Below, one piece after another: positions 23,566-35,825 of a stretch of 64,000 nt of DNA. The position numbers were made by a program, and so were the translations under genes. Positions within the stretch are counted from its first letter, which is position 1, and the number at the start of each line of letters is the position of its first letter. Source of the stretch: Pectinophora gossypiella (Eukaryota; Arthropoda; Insecta; Lepidoptera; Gelechiidae); assembly GCF_024362695.1 (NCBI RefSeq), contig NC_065407.1:7626001-7690000 (forward strand), in the 5' to 3' direction. The notes under the pieces are model-generated. The model saw only the letters and a list, made by a program, of their open reading frames with translations. It was not told the origin of the DNA and did no database searches.

Positions 23566-26500
23566 CTACTCAGTGGCACTTTTTTCCTGTACAGGTTCAG
23601 AGCCATTCTGCAGCGGTTTGGCTAAAATCTCATTATTATTCTGCGGGTCGGTTGCTTCGCCATTTTGCATGGTGTCGCCATCGCCTTTATGCATCCCGTT
23701 TTGGATTCCATCTTTCAACAAACCTTCCATTTTTTCCGGAAGCTCTACTAATAACTTTTCTATTTTATTCTCATCCTCTCCTTTTCCAGATTCTTCAGCT
23801 TGTGTGTCTGACATTAAGTTCTTTTCGTCAGTACTTGCAACCTCTTTAGCATTTTCTGTGTCCTTCTCTGGTTCCTCTAATTGTGACTTTTCGGTATTAT
23901 TTTCCTTTATGACTAGTTCACTTCTCGAAGGTAAATCCTTCAAATCTTGATCCTCGACCTGCTTGTCAAGTTTTTCTAGCAACTCCTTCTTGCTCTTTAT
24001 GAATTCTCTCTTCTCCTCAATGTGTCCTGCGAAGGTGGTTTGTCCGAGGACTTTGGCAATGTCTGCGGCGAGACTGAGAGACTCCTCATCTGAAGACTTC
24101 CCGAGCGCCGCCGCCGCTTGGGACAGGTCGCCGAGAGCCATGTAACTGTGGAATACATAGTGCTTTTTACGTATAGTGGCATTCACTATCACTGTTACTA
24201 CGCGTCAAAGGTTGTATTAACTTAATTCTTTTTTTTTAAAGAAAGTCTAACTCTGTAATAAGGAGTAGATAAAATCGATGTTGCTTATAAAAATACACAG
24301 AACAGACATAAGTCACTCACCACACGGAAGAAGTGTTGTAATGTCCATTGAGGAAACAATCGTGCGCCCACAGTCGTAGCGTCTGTTCTGCGAGGCTGTC
24401 CATGTATCTGGAATATAAAGAAGGATTACACCTTGAGACAGACAAGGAATCTTGCAGCCACACTCCGTAGTGAAATCTTAAAATTCATAATAATGATAAA
24501 AGGCTCGTCTGCGGCCTTGTTGTTAATAAACATTACATGTTTGTTTTTTTTTTACTTTAGTAGTTCACCAGATAAGTTACGAGCTGCTATAAAGTGTAGT
24601 ATGAGTTCCTCACCTGGTCCTGCTCAAGACGTAGGCTTCCTGGAAGAGCCGTGCATCCACCAGTGTGGTGACAGCGCCCTTCAGATCGTGCAGGCTAAGC
24701 TGCACCGCCATCTTGCGGAACACTGGCCCGCCGTACGGCTTGTTTTCTACAATACAAAAACACAATTGCACAATCACAAAAAATACAATTGCAATTGGAC
24801 AAAATGGGCGGTTAACCAAGCGGTGATAGAAGCTGTAAGAAACTCACCGGCCAGTTTGGCATCCTCTCCTTTGGCCACGAGCCGATCGATTTGTTGTAAA
24901 TATAACTGAGTAGCGTCCTTCCAATACCTGAAACAAAATTACACATTATACTTGTATTCGTATAATAAATAAAGCAACGTCGCCTGGAGGATGTCAGGTA
25001 TTAAGAGTTGTAAAGAAACAAAATGATAGGTATTTTATGTGTGTAGACTAGGGTGTCCTTGTACAGAAAAATCCGTATTTAGAAATTAGATTAACGCGGC
25101 AAAGAAAATAAATACCGCCATTCGCCACTTAGCGAGGCTTTGTTTTAAAAGATTAGTACTAGAACTACGCGAGATATTATTTCTGACGAGATATGTCTGT
25201 CATACTTAAATGAGATGCCTGGCGCCTGGCTGAGCAGTAGCGGGTCGAGTTGGTCGCGCGAGGCGGCTATTTGGATGGCCGTGTCGATGGAGCCGCGCAC
25301 CACGCACAACAGCGACCACGCCTCCGAGTTGCCCGTGTCTTGGTGACGCTCCACTGCGAGAAACATTTAGACACTATTATGAAATAATACGTATATAAAG
25401 CGCTGGGTGACAGTAATAGCGTATAAGGAATAATATAATAGTACGACTGCAGTTAGCTAAGCAATGCTCTACAAGAGCAGAAGTTTTTTTTTTCTAAAAT
25501 GTTTAAATTGTTAAGACTGTGTACTTTTGGCAGGACGGAGAAAAAAATAACATGCGTTTAGCTGCATTGTATGAAAATGCGGCCTATAATGTCATAAAAA
25601 TTTAGACGCTTATTAGTTTAGCTTACCCGCCCCCGCGGGTCTTCAAGGCAACAGTGCGAATCATCCAGGGCTTCTACCAATAGACGCAGCGGATACTAAC
25701 TACACCAGATAGACGTCGTACAGCTGTTGGTGGAAGCCCTCGGTATAATTCGCGCCGCTCGAAGTGCGGGTGTCATGCTGCAAGGACTGATTAATCAAAA
25801 ACATGAATACTCACTCTCATCATCTAACACTCCATTGACTTCATTTATATTCCCGAAAATCTTGAGGTAATCTAGGCCAACTTCTTCTCCATTCTCGTTC
25901 TCCGTGCGAACAACATCGCCGGCCTTCTCCAGGTACATCTGAAGCATCTTCCTCGGGCCCTGGATTCCGCAAGGGTTCATCTGACGGTATATCATGGGCA
26001 GAAGGAACTTCTTAGATGGCTTCATTTTATTATCAGCCACAGTAGCGGGTTGGTCGTCAGTGTCCCCAGAAGATTCGTCCCCAGTTTTCTTTTCTTTTTT
26101 TTCCTTCTTCTTTTTCTTCTTCTCGACTGCAGTTTCGTGTTTATTTTCTGTAGATAGAAAGGAAAATGTTACCATTACTCGTAAAGACAAAAAAATGAGA
26201 TTTTACGTTTTTATTCAGAGTGTGCGCTCACGAATGGAGATCCACAGTTCGTTTCTAAAATTATCAAAAATCGCTTTGTAACCATGTCTTTGGTTGGCCT
26301 AGCTCATTGCAAGCTACATATTATCCGAATTATAAGATGATTCCGTACTTTAGAAACACATTAAGTTTTTGTTGCACTATTTCTTCAAATACAAACTAGT
26401 TTCTATGTAAACCTCAGGATTTATGACAATTTAATGTAAATGTGGTGTGAAACCAACCGGTGATTATCCCTACTTCTACTTCTAATCGTGTGAGTTGTGA

Positions 26501-29500
26501 GTTGGATTATCAACCCTGGTGTCAGGGTTATTATTGAGCCGCCAAAGGCCCCTGACATGACGCATGTGACGACTACTAACTTATATCAGTAAGTAGTAAC
26601 CGGGACCAACGGCTTAACGTACCGAAGGACTGATCATCTTACTTTCGGACGATCAAGTGATCAGCCTGTAAACCTACCCAAACTAGGGATCACAAAGTGA
26701 TTTTTTGTGACATGTCCCCACCGGGATATATCGCGGGATTGTCCCCGTATGCACTTTATTATTATTTATAAACCTTCATAGAGTTGCGCGGGATGCCTGT
26801 CAGCGTCCCACAGCCGCAGGCAGCAGTCGGCGCCGCCGGACATGATGACGCGCGGCAGCTGCGGCCGCGGGCTCCACGCGGCCCCCAGCGCCGTCTGGGT
26901 GTGCCCGCCGAATATTGCCGTGCACGAGCCCGATGTTATGTTCCATACCTGTATAACACGATTAACGTACCACTGCGTTTTATTCTTTACTGTTTATATA
27001 GGGTTTAGCCTAAAGACACTCGCATAATCTAATAAGCCACCAGGAACGTACCACTGATTTCTTGTCGAAGGTTGACAAGAAGAAATAATATTAACAATAA
27101 GCCCCTGGTGTATCACTTTTATACAGTTGTCCCTTGTGCCTAATGAAGTAAAATGAAGTATTCCATGTTTTTCTAGCCTAAACAACACTAAGCGGCGTGT
27201 TGAAGTAAGGCGCCATAAGGGAAGATCTGTGTAAAAGTACAAGCATCTTTATCTAGATTTGGAATTATAATTAATAATGTCACTTGTCTATATAAAATAA
27301 GCCATATTATGAAATAAATAAAGACATTTGTAGGTGAGAATGTAAAGAGCGGCCCTTACCCGAACAGTGCCGTCCTGGGAGGTGGAAAGCAGCTCCTCAT
27401 CGTGGTGCGGGCTCCACGCCAGCTGCAGCACCGTGCCCTTATGCCCGATCAGCGTCTTCCACACGCTCAGCTGGTTCGTGCCATCTGATGGAACAACGTA
27501 TGGACTATTACTTACTGTCAATATACTCGTTGTGTAACATACATAAGAAGGAATAGTACAATACATGGTATAAGAAAACCAGGTATGCTCAAAAATGACA
27601 GCTAACATTTCAAGGTTAGCCCAGCTGACGTCACCCCACCCTGCGTTGCCATTTCGTAAAAAATAAATTACCCACAACCAATGCTTTTAATTTACTTTGC
27701 AAGGCAATTGTGAACTTTTAGTAAAAGATTTACTTACAGTTTTAATGATTTTTAAGTATGTGACAAGTAATAATAGTAATTAAATACATTATTCAGTCAT
27801 TCACTTAGTTTTCAATAATAAAATTTACGTTCTTGGAATGTTAAAGATACCAATTTAATGGTAACACAGTGGACGGATACTGAGTCACTGACACTGATAC
27901 TGAGTCAAAAGACAGTTCAATAACATACGCAATTTACACCTGTAGTACGTGAAAAATATCTTTATTATTGTGCCTACTTACACCTGTGCGTGCGAACGAG
28001 ACAGTCTGCGCGTATTCCCTTGCTCTTTAACGGCTTACGGCATAAAAACTAAAGTGGCCTTCATCGGAGGGGCGAGGAAAATCGAGCTCGTATCGGTGCA
28101 GGGCGAAGTGTCTCTTCTATACGTGTTGTTGTTTGTTCTATGGCCGAATCAAAAATTAACAGAAGCTGCAGCAGTCGGAAGGCTCTTATATACTTTTATA
28201 TCCTGACATTACGATTGGTGAGGCCGGTCATCAAATTTACACTCACTAAAAAAAGGAAATCCCAGAGTAAAGTATGTACCTTCATTATCCTTGTATTCTA
28301 ATATGACGACGGTGTTGACCTTGTCCAGCGAACAAACGGCAATCAGATTCTGGTAGGGCGAGTCTTCACTCGAGTTGGATGTCTGTTGCGGGTGCCAGTC
28401 CATCGTGTGGATCATCTTGCTGAAATGTATATACTATTATTATGATAGGAACGTTATTGTATTTTATACAGGGTGTTAATGTCATCGTAACCTAAACTTT
28501 GAGGGTTGATGTGATTCTGAGTTGATATCAAGTGGAATTTTCCGTCGAAAAAGTATGGAACTGAAAATATTTTTTAAAAGCACTAAATTTTCATGAATTT
28601 TCTGACAGGAAATTAATTGCACTTGATATCAACTCAGAATTATGGTCTGAATGATCCCCCTCAATATTTGTTATGATGCCTCTAAGACATATGGTGTTAA
28701 ATATGTTACACAAACATAAATAACCTATATACGTCTCAATGCTCGGCATAGGCCTCCCCTCAATCAACCGGAGATGGCATGGAGCATACTCCACCACGCT
28801 GCTCCACTACGGGTTGATGGGGGGTGTTTTTTGGGCAAGTAGCCCGGGACCAACACGGCCTAATGTGCCTTCGGAAGCACGGAATAATCTTTACTTTTGT
28901 CGAACAATCAGATGAATGAGCCTGCAACACATTTGTTAATAATTGATTTGTATATTCGGACTTGTATGAGAGAGAGAGAGAGAGAGAGAGAGATCAGATT
29001 ACTGAGCCCAGACTGGCCTCGTCCGTTCGACGTTTAAAAATAAGCTTGACTCATAAAGACGCATACGAGTGTGTAACAAGTCACCTGTATACGAAGATGG
29101 CGGCGTGCACGGCGTGCGGCGGGCGCGGCGCGGCGACGGCCACGGCGCCGGCGCAGCTGCCCAGCAGCAGCGTGCGCGCCTGCCAGCGGACCGCGCTCAC
29201 CTCCCACTGCTGGCCCTCGAACTGCACCGCCACGGCCGTGGGTGCTGCCGGGAATACTTGCTACTTCATACAGATGGTAACATTTGGATGTTTCGTGATT
29301 TAAACGTTCTGTAAATCTGAGTTCTTCAAATCTGATGTTCTGCTACCGTATGACTATTTGTGTATCAGACATGTTAACCCGCGTCAGCAAAACATCTCGC
29401 CTCTATCTCTGAAAGGGTAGGCAGAGGTGCATAGTACTCCTCGCCACCTACGTTAAGTCCCATGTAATAGGAGCAGAGCCCATTGACATTAACTGTGCAC

Positions 29501-32500
29501 AAATCCTGGAAACCACGTGATATCATTTATCCTTGATCCAAACATGAATTCAAACTCAAAGTAGAATTCAGTGGTTTTAGAGCCCGAGACAGGATTGGAA
29601 CCAGAAACACTACGATGTAAGTCACGCGTTCTCCGAACTGGGCTATCATGGAATATTGTCGCTGTCATAAAAAACCGCCTACGTAGAGGAGTCCGTCCGT
29701 GAACAGAGTGGAAGAGCGAGAGGTATGAAAAAAAAAGAGAGAGAAGGGGATTGGAGGACGACGTGGGAGCGCGTCGCTGAAGGCTTTTTTCTCTAATTAG
29801 AATATTAAAGTATTCATTCTATTCTGTGTTGTGTAAAATCATTTTAAGATAATATACATGTATATGATAATATGTGTATGGTTATGAAGACTTCGGTGTT
29901 TACTTTCCCGCTCCCACATATATAGTAATTCTGTCTCACCCGCGTCCATGTTGTCGACGTCATAGAGCAGCAGCTCGCCCGAGGCGCACACGTAGAGGAG
30001 CCCGTCGGAGGCCCAGCTCATGGAGTACACGGCGCCGCTGTTGCCGGGCTGCAGCACGCGGGCGGCCCGCTCGCCCTTGCCCCCTGTCGCTATCAAGCCC
30101 ACCTGTCAATATTTATATGTCGGTTAATGTCCTTAAACCCGAAAAAAGATATTCTGTATGGGTGTCAGTGACATCGTAACGAAAACTTTAAGGATGATTG
30201 AGCGAGTTGATATCAAGTGAAATTTTCCGTCGCAATAGTATGGAACTGAAAATAATTGGGTCGTTTAGTAGGTTCAAAATAAATTATGGAATTCTGTTTA
30301 CTAAATAATGATAGATCTAAAACTAACGAAAAACATTTTCTATTTTCTATTTAACTTATTTATGAATTTTAATAAAAAAAAACAATATGTCCGACATTTT
30401 ATCACGTTTTTCTATGACGTCACAGTGTGCTTTCTCATAGAAATTCCATAGTAATTTCGTATTTTGACGTTTAGTAAAAAGTGACTGATTTGACAGTCAC
30501 GTACAAAAAAAGTTGAAAAGTAACCTACTAAAAAAACAAACATTTTCATGAAGATTCCGAGAGGAAATTCCACTTGATATGAACTTGTCAAGTCGGGACG
30601 AACGTGTTAGTTTGTAACACGAATCATCGATCAGTCAGTCGATTTTTGATCGGAGCGAGAGTGACAGTTGCAGTACGAAGTTTTCCTTCTAGATTGCTAA
30701 TTACTTGTACCCATTCTCATCTATACATTAAACATGTGGTGCATGTATGGTCTAACCCTGGCCTCAGCGGTGGCGAAGGCGAGCAGTCCCTCGCGCGTGG
30801 GGTGCCAGGCGGCCGTGAGCACCTTGCCCTGCACGTGCTGCCAGTGTGCCGTCACGCTCCCGCGCTGCAGCCGCGGCAGCTCGTCGTCGCCCTCCGACTC
30901 CCACACACGCACCGCGCCGTCGCCCACACTCACACACACTCTGAAACAACAAACCAATTATTTTGACACGGATATTGATTTTTTTAGTTGGATGATGATT
31001 GGGCCGACAGAGAAGCACAAGTCGCCAGAAAATCACGGCCGACTGATAGCTAATAGCTTAGTTTTTTGTTACAAAGCGTTTAATTCTATCTACCTCTGCC
31101 TACCCCTTCGGGGATACGGGCGTGACGCGTTGTTTCAAATTCAAATTCAAATTCAAAAATATCTTTATTCAGTAGGTAACATAGTTACACTTTGAATCGT
31201 CAATTTTTACATAACGAACGTCTCATCCGCCTAAAACTACTGCAGCTTCTCACAACCTGTATAGCCGGGGAAAAGAAGCTGCAAAAGAAGCTGTTTGTTA
31301 TAGATCGATAGATAAAATACTTTATTGAGCACAATGGACACAAAATACAGTGATAAGGACAACATATACAGAAAAGCACAACAGGCGGCCTTATTGTTAT
31401 GTTCAGGACGTAACAAAGATTGTTACGTAAGTTAGAACTTACTTTCGTGCATCATACGGACAAGTCTGCAGCGTATACAGGAACCCTCCACACGTGGTGT
31501 AAGTGTGCAGCAGGCCGTCAGTCAAGGAGTATCGCAGCAGCGAGCGGTCCTGTGCCGCGGACCACACGACCCAGTCGCGCGCGCGGCCGCACCACATCTC
31601 GGGCGTCTGCACGCGTGGCGCGTTAGTGGCGATCGCATATAGGCCGCGCTTGTGGTGCGAGTGGAGGATACGCCATTCTAGCTTGTTCTTGCTGCAAAGA
31701 TGGGTTTTATGGAATATACAGTAGAATTGGCTTCCAATTCCATTAAAATCACCTCATCATACGTCAACTTCTATCAGTTCAAATTGTTCAAAATATATCG
31801 ATGATAGGGAATGATAAATGTCAAAATGATATATTTAGTAGTAGTCACACAACAATATAAAGACAAAGATACAATAGAGTTAAGAGCAAAAAATAAGACA
31901 TGAAAATAATATTCTTTTCCTTGACACATTCACTGTGTATGCCTATGAGTCATAATAAATTTGAAACTCATATGTGCATGTCCCATGTGTGGGGCATTAG
32001 GGAAAATGGGGAAATCCAACGGGAGGCTTCTCAGATCGTTTTTTTTCTTGCCATAGTATATGGTACATAAATTCCAATGTGTTTATCGAAAAACGACATT
32101 GCACGTGAGGGATCGATATCTAATTTTCAGTTACATGCTGAATGTGAAACCTTTAAAAAAAAACGAACCCGCTAACTCACCAGTCGATCTTCAGTGGGTT
32201 ACAGTCGAGCAGCTGGTTCTTCCCATCTGCAATAAGCAGCATGTCGGGGCGCGCCCAAAGCAGCGCATTACAAGCGGGGGGCCGGCGACCTTGCTTGTTG
32301 TTGTTGCCGCCACCACTCACCGCGCAGCTGCCCACCAACTTGCCAGATTTGGACCATACGCGGATACTCCTGGAAACGTACAAAGTTAAAAGTTGTATTG
32401 AGATTCCTACTGCTATGTATTGAGATATTTATTAATTATGAGGTGGTGGTCATATTCTTGACCTTGCACCAACGAGTATTTAAGTGCAGTTTTCGCTAAC

Positions 32501-35500
32501 ACAGTTGGCTCGACCATTATAGACGGCGATATAACTCACCACGTTGGTCGAACAGAAAGCTTGAGGTGCTACTTAGGGCTACTTAGTTCATCTGGCGATG
32601 GATGTACCTTTGACTACCCCGATTGGGATTCAGTCGTGAGTTTATGTGTGAGGTATTGGAGATTCTTAATACCCATCTTAAATAATTTGTGATTCTTAAT
32701 AAGTTGCGAAAACCGCTCCGCGATTACCACATATGGATGTTTCAAATTTGGTCAGATGTGGTTGTGTCTTTTTGTCCACCAATGTTGACGAAACATAATA
32801 TTCGTGGTCTACATTAATTATTATGCTTACCCTTGTTTGCCCACAGTAGCTAATAAGTGTTTGTGGATGTGCACACTTGACTCAACCTCTCCTTTAATGA
32901 TCTTCCCTTCCATGGAAATTTCAGGTTTCGATGTGGAGGGTTGCTCCAGTTGCTTATCTTCTACACCAGTTTTATCCATCGCCTCAACTAAAGACTCAAT
33001 TGTAGAGTCAGCCTGAGCCTTCCTCTTCAATATCTCGTCTTTTAACTTCTGACATTCAGTCAGATAATCTTCCTTAGGCGCCTCTGAAGGAAGCTTCACA
33101 ATTAAATCCACAGGTTCGAATTTCTTGTGTCCAAATTCGTCAGCTTCGTGGTCCTTATAGATATCAAACATGTCGTCTTCTTGGACCATGACACAGTCAT
33201 CGAAGCTGTCTTCTGGCAATGTCTTGCCAATACCAGACTCATCTAACACTTCTTGCGTTAAAGATCCAGTAGCAATTGGTTCCAACTTTTCATTTATCAG
33301 TGTAGGTTGGTCTGTGGTTTCACTGTTCTTGACACGCTCATCCAATGCTTTCATTAGTTCAGGAGCTATAGGCTGTTTCTGTATCTTGTACATTCTATTA
33401 GAGGCAGCACTCCTCTTATCAGACTCTTTCAGAGATTTCCTGACAGCAACCTCATACTGTGGACACCAACTGACTTTAAGGATCTCATCATCTTGACCAC
33501 GGACTTTGTATATAATTCTTGGTGAACCTGAAACATTTTATTCAGATAAATGTTAATTCAATAAAAAATACCCTATCAAATTAATTTGGTGAAAAAAAAA
33601 ATTATATACCAACTACCATAATTTAATTAATTCTGTCATAATGTTGTGACATACTCACACTAAGTCATATAACTCCTTAAACGAAGATGTATAGAAGTTG
33701 GTTAATAAAAAAGAAGAATAACATATATTATATTAAAAGGCTCTTTCATTTAAATATTTTCCAATTACGGCCCATGTAATTACCATTAAGATCCAATACG
33801 AATACCACTCCTTGTTTAGTACCAATAGCGACGTTCATGTGAATGTGTGGGGAGCATGCCATGCAGACAGGCTTGAAGCTTTTCAGCACATGGTTGAAAC
33901 TCTTTGCTACATTGGAGTTGAGGTCCCACTTCACAATGTTACCAAAGCTACCAACAGTAACAGCATAACCGTCTTTACAATATCCCACTCCAGCCACTTC
34001 CTGCAAATATCATAGAAAAATTTTTATTATACAGTTTTATTTTCAAAACAAAATTAAGGTAAACATAACTGCTATTGTTGTAACAGCTGATGACCCAAAT
34101 AAAGAGAGAGAAAAAAAAACAGTTGTAAATCATTGCTCAACAAGAGGTATAATGACACATGGAACCACATAAATGCACAGGTTGGATGCTCCATACAATC
34201 GACTCAAATTGGGCTTTTACACGTGCGTATAAAATGTATATCAACCTATCTAGTCAATTAATAAATTCCTAAGAAGGAAGAAATATCTCTGTATAGTGTG
34301 GTGTAAAGAATATTCTTAGTCACATATTTCTGAACATTCGCATTCGCAAAAATCACGCTAATATTCGCGTCATATGAACACAAGAAAAAAAATGTAAGGT
34401 ATTGCAAATAGTTTAAGGTCTGGTTTTAGGTATCCTTTGAAAGTAAAAACTCTGTATTTGTACTCTAAGTACTCATTAAAAATATTATAAATTTTATGAG
34501 CTTTCATTCAATGAGGCTGGCATAACCACCAAGAGTGGCTCAATCTTTGATAAAAAATAGATAAAAATAAAGATTCAATGCCAGAACATTTTTCTCTAGA
34601 ATGCATGAATTTTGAGATATTAGCGAAAACCTCCCTCACTCCATTTTGCCTCCTAGATGTGGGGACTTTTAGTATGTTAACTCCCTAAATACCCTGATTA
34701 CATTCCTGAAGAAAAATCTTAGGATCCCTATCAAACCCCTTTATTGACTGGACTTTAACTACATTTTTGCTATAGAAATGCCATGATTATGTAATTAGGG
34801 ATGATGAAGCATGACTTAAGATAAAAATGGTTTGACATATTTTCTTAAAAATGGTAATGTTGTTGAGAAATAGATAAATTAAGAAAAAATTGGAAAAATA
34901 TATAATTTACATTATCAGCTGCATTTGTTAGACAATTTCCTCATATTTATTTATTATTGTTTATTCATTTACAAATTAAACAATCAGGCATATTAACCAA
35001 ACCAATAGTGCAGCACAAATAATTTAAAGCCACACTTTCAAATTCTGACAATGAAGAAGTTAATATAGTAGTCCGCTCTGCAATCTTATTCTTGTACAAT
35101 ATTAATTGCTTGGGATACAACCACACAAGCTTATAGCCATTAATCAGGCACAAATCCTGGAAACCAGGTGATATCAATTATCTATGATTCAACCTTGAAT
35201 TCATACTCATAAAGTTGATTTCAATGGTTTAGAGCCCCAGCTGGGATTCAAACCCGTAACATGTAAAAACACACATGTGCATGTGATGTTGTATTCTTTA
35301 AACAGGGCTACCACAGATTCAACAATAATAAATTAAAAATATTATATTTGTCTTCAGTTTTAAAAATACTTTACCTCTTTATCATGGCTGTGGATTTCAT
35401 GACTGTGGGTAGACTTTATTTTTAAGGTATTGTTAGCAGACTCCAGACTCCATTGCTTCACAGCTCCATCCACGCTGCCAGTAAGCACGGCACGCTTCTC

Positions 35501-35825
35501 GGGCCACTCTGGACATATATCCACGCATGTTATCCTGCAATAAAGTTATCGTTTCGATTACAAATAAAGGTTGACTGCCATATGCAACTGGACTTATTTT
35601 AAAAATGTGTTTTCACAATTCTTACTTTTCGGGATGTGCTCTGTTGACTACATGCGCTGTATATGCTTGCTGTCCCTCTACTATAGGCTCATAATCCGCC
35701 GGCAAGGGCTCCAAAATACAAAGGCTTTTACTGGGACCGCCATACACGAGCCACTCATCATTGCTAACCGCCAAGCCAGATGGTTGAAACCAATTCGGCG
35801 AAGGGAATAATATTGTTTCGTCCAT
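23566..35825 (-). CDS. Gemin5: Gem-associated protein 5 (Gemin5), SMN-complex snRNA-binding subunit
   Basis: Eighteen exons (minus): 35626-35825, 35375-35534, 33784-34000, 32831-33527, 32181-32369, 31443-31691, 30757-30940, 29940-30102, 29085-29244, 28280-28419, 27360-27484, 26774-26948, 25815-26147, 25206-25353, 24848-24927, 24614-24746, 24321-24407, 23566-24145. They total 4020 nt, 1339 aa plus stop, close to the family size (human about 1500). The start at 35825 (AACCATGG context) is chosen over an in-frame upstream ATG at 35855. Residues 1 to about 890 are WD40 repeats (for example GSVDGAVKQW, GDGAVRVWE, SQDGTVRVWN, GGADCCLRLWD), interrupted at about 225-420 by an acidic insertion. The N-terminal SPNWF matches the SPNWY of human Gemin5, whose aromatic residues contact snRNA. 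A Lys-rich linker (about 888-910) precedes a helical TPR-like region (about 940-1200), then an acidic low-complexity tail. The family recognises the Sm site and cap of snRNAs for Sm-core assembly in the cytoplasm; the Drosophila homologue is rigor mortis. Confidence 0.93.
25640..25775. repeat. Small foldback repeat in a Gemin5 intron
   Basis: GCGAATCATCCAGGGCTTCT with ACCAA on the left is mirrored imperfectly by TTGGTGGAAGCCCTCGGTAT and AATTCGC on the right. No coding capacity. Confidence 0.5.
26473..26738 (-). mobile_element. SINE family A copy, head lost
   Basis: Starts TCTAATCGTGTGAGTTGTGA and continues through the family body to CCCCACCGGGATAT, where the B-box region breaks off. It lies in a Gemin5 intron, 35 bp from the exon ending at 26774. 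Confidence 0.75.
28467..28697. repeat. Foldback element family F, copy in Gemin5 intron
   Basis: TACAGGGTGTTAATGTCATC with GTAAC on the left; complementary CTTGATATCAACTCAGAATT and TTGTTATGATGCCTCTAAG on the right. Non-coding. Confidence 0.7.
28715..28932 (-). repeat. SINE-like repeat (family C) fragment
   Basis: Contains AGGCCTCCCCTCAATCAACC, CATACTCCACCACGCTGCTC and the shared CGGGACCAACACGGCCTAAT body. The same family occurs at 47141 and 62130, with short fragments at about 39930, 55330, 56478 and 62920. Confidence 0.65.
28968..28993. repeat. (GA)n microsatellite
   Basis: Uninterrupted GA dinucleotide run in a Gemin5 intron. Confidence 0.9.
29430..29655 (-). repeat. SINE-like repeat (family B)
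   Basis: Contains GCACAAATCCTGGAAACCAC, GTGATATCATTTATCCTTGA and CCAAACATGAATTC. The right end, read on the minus strand, resembles a tRNA-type A box (ATAGCCCAGTTCGG). It lies in a Gemin5 intron. Confidence 0.65.
30155..30610. repeat. Foldback element family F split by a nested element
   Basis: The left arm (30155-30257, GTCAGTGACATCGTAACG) and right arm (about 30539-30610, TTCCACTTGATATGAACTTG) belong to family F but are separated by an unrelated element of about 280 bp (30258-30538). Confidence 0.7.
30258..30538. mobile_element. Nested MITE-like element (family N), copy 1
   Basis: The ends GTCGTTTAGTAGGTT and AACCTACTAAAAAAAC are inverted. The body with TCCATAGTAATTTCGTATTT and TATTTAACTTATTTATGAAT recurs, reverse-complemented, at about 46455-46745. 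Confidence 0.7.
31140..31400 (-). repeat. Composite of retroposon 3' ends
   Basis: A tandem TTCAAA run (31137-31160) precedes AATATCTTTATTCAGTAGG, the inverted copy of the 9545-9655 repeat, and then CTTTATTGAGCACAATGGAC with GGCGGCCTTATTG. The last part is the reverse complement of 53595-53770. This looks like two adjacent retroposon tails in a Gemin5 intron. Confidence 0.55.
32490..32645 (+). repeat. Interspersed repeat family Z, copy 3
   Basis: Contains TTTCGCTAACACAGTTGGCT, CACGTTGGTCGAACAGAAAG and GACTACCCCGATTGGGATTC, shared with 13205 and 46000. Gemin5 intron. Confidence 0.65.
34001..35374. other. Large Gemin5 intron, AT-rich, one SINE-like copy
   Basis: Intron between the second and third coding exons. 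It holds a minus-oriented family B repeat at about 35120-35315 (GCACAAATCCTGGAAACCAG, GTGATATCAATTATCTATG). The rest is AT-rich with nothing recognisable. Confidence 0.6.

Noticed and set aside
23447..23950. 167-codon plus-strand frame
   Set aside because: Shadow of the last Gemin5 exon on the opposite strand.
25994..26281. Phe-rich plus-strand frame of 95 codons
   Set aside because: Antisense of the Lys-rich Gemin5 exon 25815-26147.
29069..29314. GC-rich plus-strand frame of 81 codons
   Set aside because: Antisense of Gemin5 exon 29085-29244; its low-complexity Gly/Ala/Arg composition is typical of shadows in GC-rich exons.
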